NCBI GenBank assembly: GCA_022791255.1
Contig: JAAVYR010000018.1
Coordinates: forward strand, 1-64,000
Direction of reading: 5' to 3'
DNA from: Peptococcaceae bacterium
GTDB lineage: Bacteria; Bacillota; Dehalobacteriia; UBA4068; JAAVYR01
DNA: 64,000 nt
A program made the position numbers and the translations under genes. The notes below the pieces were generated by a model. The model had not been told where the DNA came from. It worked only from the letters and a program-made list of their open reading frames with translations, and made no database searches. The number at the start of each line of letters is the position of its first letter. The first letter of the stretch is position 1. Below, in pieces: positions 61,247 through 64,000 of the stretch.

Positions 61247-62389
61247 ATGGTACAGTTTGATGAAAATCCAATGGACCAATATGCAAAAATTAAAGTAATC
61301 GGTGTTGGTGGCGGCGGTAATAACGCTGTGAACCGCATGGTAGAAAGCGGTCTTTCCGGAGTGGAATTTGTATCTGTAAATACAGATGTACAAGCATTAC
61401 ATACTTCTAGAGCTGAAAAGGTATTACAAATCGGCGGCAAACTGACCAAAGGTTTAGGTGCTGGTGCTGACCCAGAAGTGGGGTCTAAGGCAGCGGAAGA
61501 AAGTCGGGAAGATATCCGGGGCATGCTTGACGGCTCTGATATGGTATTTATCACTGCTGGTATGGGTGGTGGCACTGGGACTGGAGCAGCGCCAGTAGTT
61601 GCGGAAATTGCTCGTGATATGGGCATTCTCACCATTGGTGTTGTGACCAAGCCTTTTTCCTTTGAAGGGAGACACCGTGCCAAACAAGCAGAGTTGGGGA
61701 TTAGTGAATTAAAGGGGAGAGTGGATACGCTCATTACCATCCCTAATGATAAATTATTAAAAGTAGCAGATAAGAAAACCTCTATGCGTGACGCTTTCGT
61801 TCTTGCGGATGAAGTGCTCCGTCAAGGGGTTCAGGGGATTTCTGACTTAATCTCTAAGCCTGCTATGATTAACCTGGACTTTGCTGATGTGAAGACCATC
61901 ATGAGCAACTCCGGTACGGCTATGATGGGGATTGGCGAAGCTAAGGGGGAAAACAAAGCCATCGAAGCGGCAACTCGTGCTGTATCCAGTGAAATGCTGG
62001 AAACAACCATTACTGGGGCTAAAAGAATTCTCTTAAGTGTAACGGCAAGCCCTGATATTGGTCTCTTAGAAGTAAATGAAGCGGCAAACTTCATCTATGA
62101 AGCTGCTGACCCCGATGCAAATGTTATCTTTGGGGCTGATGTAGATGAGTCCTTAGACGATACCATTCGTGTAACAGTGATTGCCACAGGTTTTGACCAG
62201 AGAGTGCAGCAGCAGGCTGCTGCTAGTCAGACTGTTTTTGCAGCAAAACCGACTGTTGGTGCTACGGCAAATGCTGGTACTGGTAATGTGGCAGCTGCAA
62301 ATAATGGTGGCGAATATGTGCCAAAAATTGATGTAAAGCCTTTCTCTTTAGGGGATATTGATGTACCTGCTTTCATGAGAAATAAATAA
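61247..62389 (+). CDS. ftsZ: cell-division GTPase FtsZ
   Basis: The tubulin-like GTPase assembles the Z ring. The 380-residue protein has [24 protein letters not shown], the GTP loop GMGGGTGTG (105-113), [12 protein letters not shown]-type T5 region ([10 protein letters not shown]) and the T7 loop [11 protein letters not shown]. The C-terminal peptide [11 protein letters not shown] is complete. ATG 61247 follows GAAGGGG. ftsA, the usual neighbour, is absent. Confidence 0.97.
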   Translation: MVQFDENPMDQYAKIKVIGVGGGGNNAVNRMVESGLSGVEFVSVNTDVQALHTSRAEKVLQIGGKLTKGLGAGADPEVGSKAAEESREDIRGMLDGSDMVFITAGMGGGTGTGAAPVVAEIARDMGILTIGVVTKPFSFEGRHRAKQAELGISELKGRVDTLITIPNDKLLKVADKKTSMRDAFVLADEVLRQGVQGISDLISKPAMINLDFADVKTIMSNSGTAMMGIGEAKGENKAIEAATRAVSSEMLETTITGAKRILLSVTASPDIGLLEVNEAANFIYEAADPDANVIFGADVDESLDDTIRVTVIATGFDQRVQQQAAASQTVFAAKPTVGATANAGTGNVAAANNGGEYVPKIDVKPFSLGDIDVPAFMRNK

Positions 62390-62397
62390 AAGACAAG

Positions 62398-62424
62398 ATT
62401 CTTCGCTAGCGCTCAGAATGACAA
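62398..62424 (+). repeat. dispersed intergenic repeat, copy 2
   Basis: GATTCTTCGCTAGCGCTC followed by AGAATGACA resembles 14726-14752 and lies between ftsZ and its terminator. Confidence 0.45.
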
Positions 62425-62468
62425 GTGGGCTAGTATCTAGAAAGAAAAATCAGCGAAAGCTGTGAATA

Positions 62469-62498
62469 AAAAGGACTGTGTTTGCAGTCCTTTTTTTG
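62469..62498 (+). terminator. terminator after ftsZ
   Basis: AAAAAGGACTG and CAGTCCTTTTT pair around TGTTTG. Confidence 0.85.
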
Positions 62499-62583
62499 TG
62501 GCTTTTAGGGGACCCTATTGGCAGAGAGAAAAAATAATGATATGATAAAAGAATAAGAAATAAATTTGTAAGGGAGCGGTTAT

Positions 62584-64000
62584 ATGGAACAAGACTTGGA
62601 TATTAACAAATTGATAGACAGTGTGAAAGCCTATAACCCCTCTTGTGATGAAGACTATATTTGTCGGGCATTTGCGCTTGCTGTGAAAGCTCATGAGGGG
62701 CAAAAACGGGACTCTGGTGCGCCCTACATTACCCATCCTTTTGCAGTAGCAGAGATTTTGGTTAGCCTTAATATGGATGACAAGGCTATCGCAGCAGGGC
62801 TTCTCCATGATGTGGTGGAAGATACCGAATATACGCTAGAGGACATTACCCAGGCGTTTGATAAAGAGCTGGCAACTTTGGTAGATGGGGTAACCAAATT
62901 AACCCGCATTCAGCATCGTAGCCGCCAGGAACGACAAGTGGAAAATTTACGCAAGATGATTTTTGCCATGTCTCAGGATATCCGTATTATCATCATTAAG
63001 CTATCTGACCGCTTGCATAATATGCGCACCTTGAAATATCATCATTCTCCGCAACGGCAAAAGGAAATCTCTCAGGAAACCAAAGAAATCTATGCGCCTC
63101 TTGCTCACCGCTTGGGGATATTTAAAGTAAAAACAGAGTTGGAAGACTTATCTCTGAAATACTTAGACCCTGAACGGTATCAATACTTAAAAGACCAAAT
63201 CACCAATAAAAAACTGGAACGAGGACAATATATCGAAAATATTTGTATTGAACTGAGAGGCAAGTTAGAAGAGTTTGGCATTAAAGGGGAAATTTACGGT
63301 CGTTATAAAAGCTTTTACAGCATTTATAACAAAATGATAAAGCAGCAAAAAGAGCTTAATGAAATCTTTGACCTGAATGCGGTGCGGGTTATTGTAGATG
63401 ATGTGAAAGACTGTTATGGGGCGTTAGGCATTATCCATACGCTGTGGAAGCCTATTCCTGGGCGGTTTAAGGACTATATCGCCATGCCAAAGCAAAATAT
63501 GTACCAGTCTATCCATACCACCCTTATTGGTCCTAAGGGAGAGCCTTTTGAAGTGCAAATCCGTACTTGGGATATGCATCGCATCGCTGAATATGGGATT
63601 GCTGCTCACTGGAAATACAAAGAAGGTAAAAGCGCTGATGGTGATTTTGAACAGAAGCTGTCCTGGTTGCGGCAGATGTTAGAATGGCAGCAGGAGTTAA
63701 AAGACGACCAGGAATTTATGGAGTCTGTAAAAGTAGACTTATTCACGGACTCGGTATATATCTTTACCCCCAAAGGCGATGTGTATGAATTGCCGCGGGA
63801 CGCAACACCTATCGACTTTGCTTACCGGGTCCATACTCAAGTGGGCCATGAATGCGTGGGGGCAAAAGTTAATCGCCGCATTGTGCCATTAGATTATCAT
63901 GTAAAAAATGGTGATATCGTAGAAATCCTGACGGCGAAAGGAAGCGGCCCCAGCCGGGATTGGCTGCAAATCGTCAAAACCTCTCAGGCAAAAAACCGCA
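62584..64000 (+). CDS. relA: bifunctional (p)ppGpp synthetase/hydrolase, 5' part
   Basis: The gene runs off the right edge; 472 codons are visible. In order: HD hydrolase domain (HPFAVAEILVSL, LLHDVVEDTEY, IIIKLSDRLHNMRTL), the synthetase domain (GRYKSFYSIYNKM, VRVIVDDVKDCYGALGIIHT) and the start of TGS (VYIFTPKGDVYELPRDATPI). RFKD in PGRFKDYIA is the RXKD form typical of bifunctional RelA/SpoT (Rel), and the HD motif is intact. So it should make and degrade the stringent alarmone. ATG 62584 follows AAGGGAGCGG. Confidence 0.95.
   Translation, partial: MEQDLDINKLIDSVKAYNPSCDEDYICRAFALAVKAHEGQKRDSGAPYITHPFAVAEILVSLNMDDKAIAAGLLHDVVEDTEYTLEDITQAFDKELATLVDGVTKLTRIQHRSRQERQVENLRKMIFAMSQDIRIIIIKLSDRLHNMRTLKYHHSPQRQKEISQETKEIYAPLAHRLGIFKVKTELEDLSLKYLDPERYQYLKDQITNKKLERGQYIENICIELRGKLEEFGIKGEIYGRYKSFYSIYNKMIKQQKELNEIFDLNAVRVIVDDVKDCYGALGIIHTLWKPIPGRFKDYIAMPKQNMYQSIHTTLIGPKGEPFEVQIRTWDMHRIAEYGIAAHWKYKEGKSADGDFEQKLSWLRQMLEWQQELKDDQEFMESVKVDLFTDSVYIFTPKGDVYELPRDATPIDFAYRVHTQVGHECVGAKVNRRIVPLDYHVKNGDIVEILTAKGSGPSRDWLQIVKTSQAKNR

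Overview
The window reads as one chromosomal stretch of an anaerobic member of the Bacillota (Firmicutes). Support for this: moderately low GC, intrinsic terminators after most units, a meso-DAP-type MurE, an ior/ferredoxin operon, the oxidative-stress set of strict anaerobes (high-molecular-weight rubredoxin, rubrerythrin, PerR, Hsp33), a two-subunit pyruvate carboxylase, and surface proteins ending in sortase-type PKTGD/PQTGD signals. The sortase signals favour a single-membrane, Clostridia-like cell over Negativicutes, but nothing here settles the class.

Layout. 1-907 is the right end of an integrated element (prophage-like lysin, copper-amine-oxidase-like stalk domain) that stops at a 3' fragment of a tRNA-Leu gene, i.e. 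an attachment site. 1019-3000 carries two overlapping O6-alkylguanine transferases and a small self-regulated membrane-protein/XRE cassette. 3000-5760 is a minus-strand operon of a ureohydrolase and a YjiH-type membrane protein under a singlet glycine riboswitch whose geometry predicts an OFF switch. 5970-14714 is housekeeping and stress genes, plus a 32-aa membrane protein with its own promoter and terminator. 14861-22740 is an ior - acyl-CoA synthetase - HisC-type aminotransferase - TRAP permease operon, preceded by a leader peptide with five His codons out of six and an attenuator-like terminator. 22800-32909 has an amidase, yjdF with its riboswitch, pyruvate carboxylase, purC, pgeF, alr and small genes. 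33092-45666 is a surface locus: a tyrosine recombinase, a 223-bp invertible segment with a promoter, a 1951-aa fibro-slime/pilin-type adhesin, an O-antigen-ligase-like protein, an amidase and a second adhesin broken by an in-frame stop. 45797-62389 is the division and cell-wall cluster mraZ-rsmH-ftsL-pbp-murE-mraY-murD-ftsW-murG-murC-murB-murA-ftsQ-ftsZ, without murF or ftsA. relA/spoT runs off the right edge.

The strongest leads are (a) the histidine-leader control of an operon that could make histidine by reductive carboxylation of imidazoleacetate, (b) the recombinase plus invertible promoter driving the adhesin operon, (c) the glycine-repressed ureohydrolase operon, whose enzyme could release glycine from guanidinoacetate, and (d) the split second adhesin with an unusual Asp/Ile-rich insertion.
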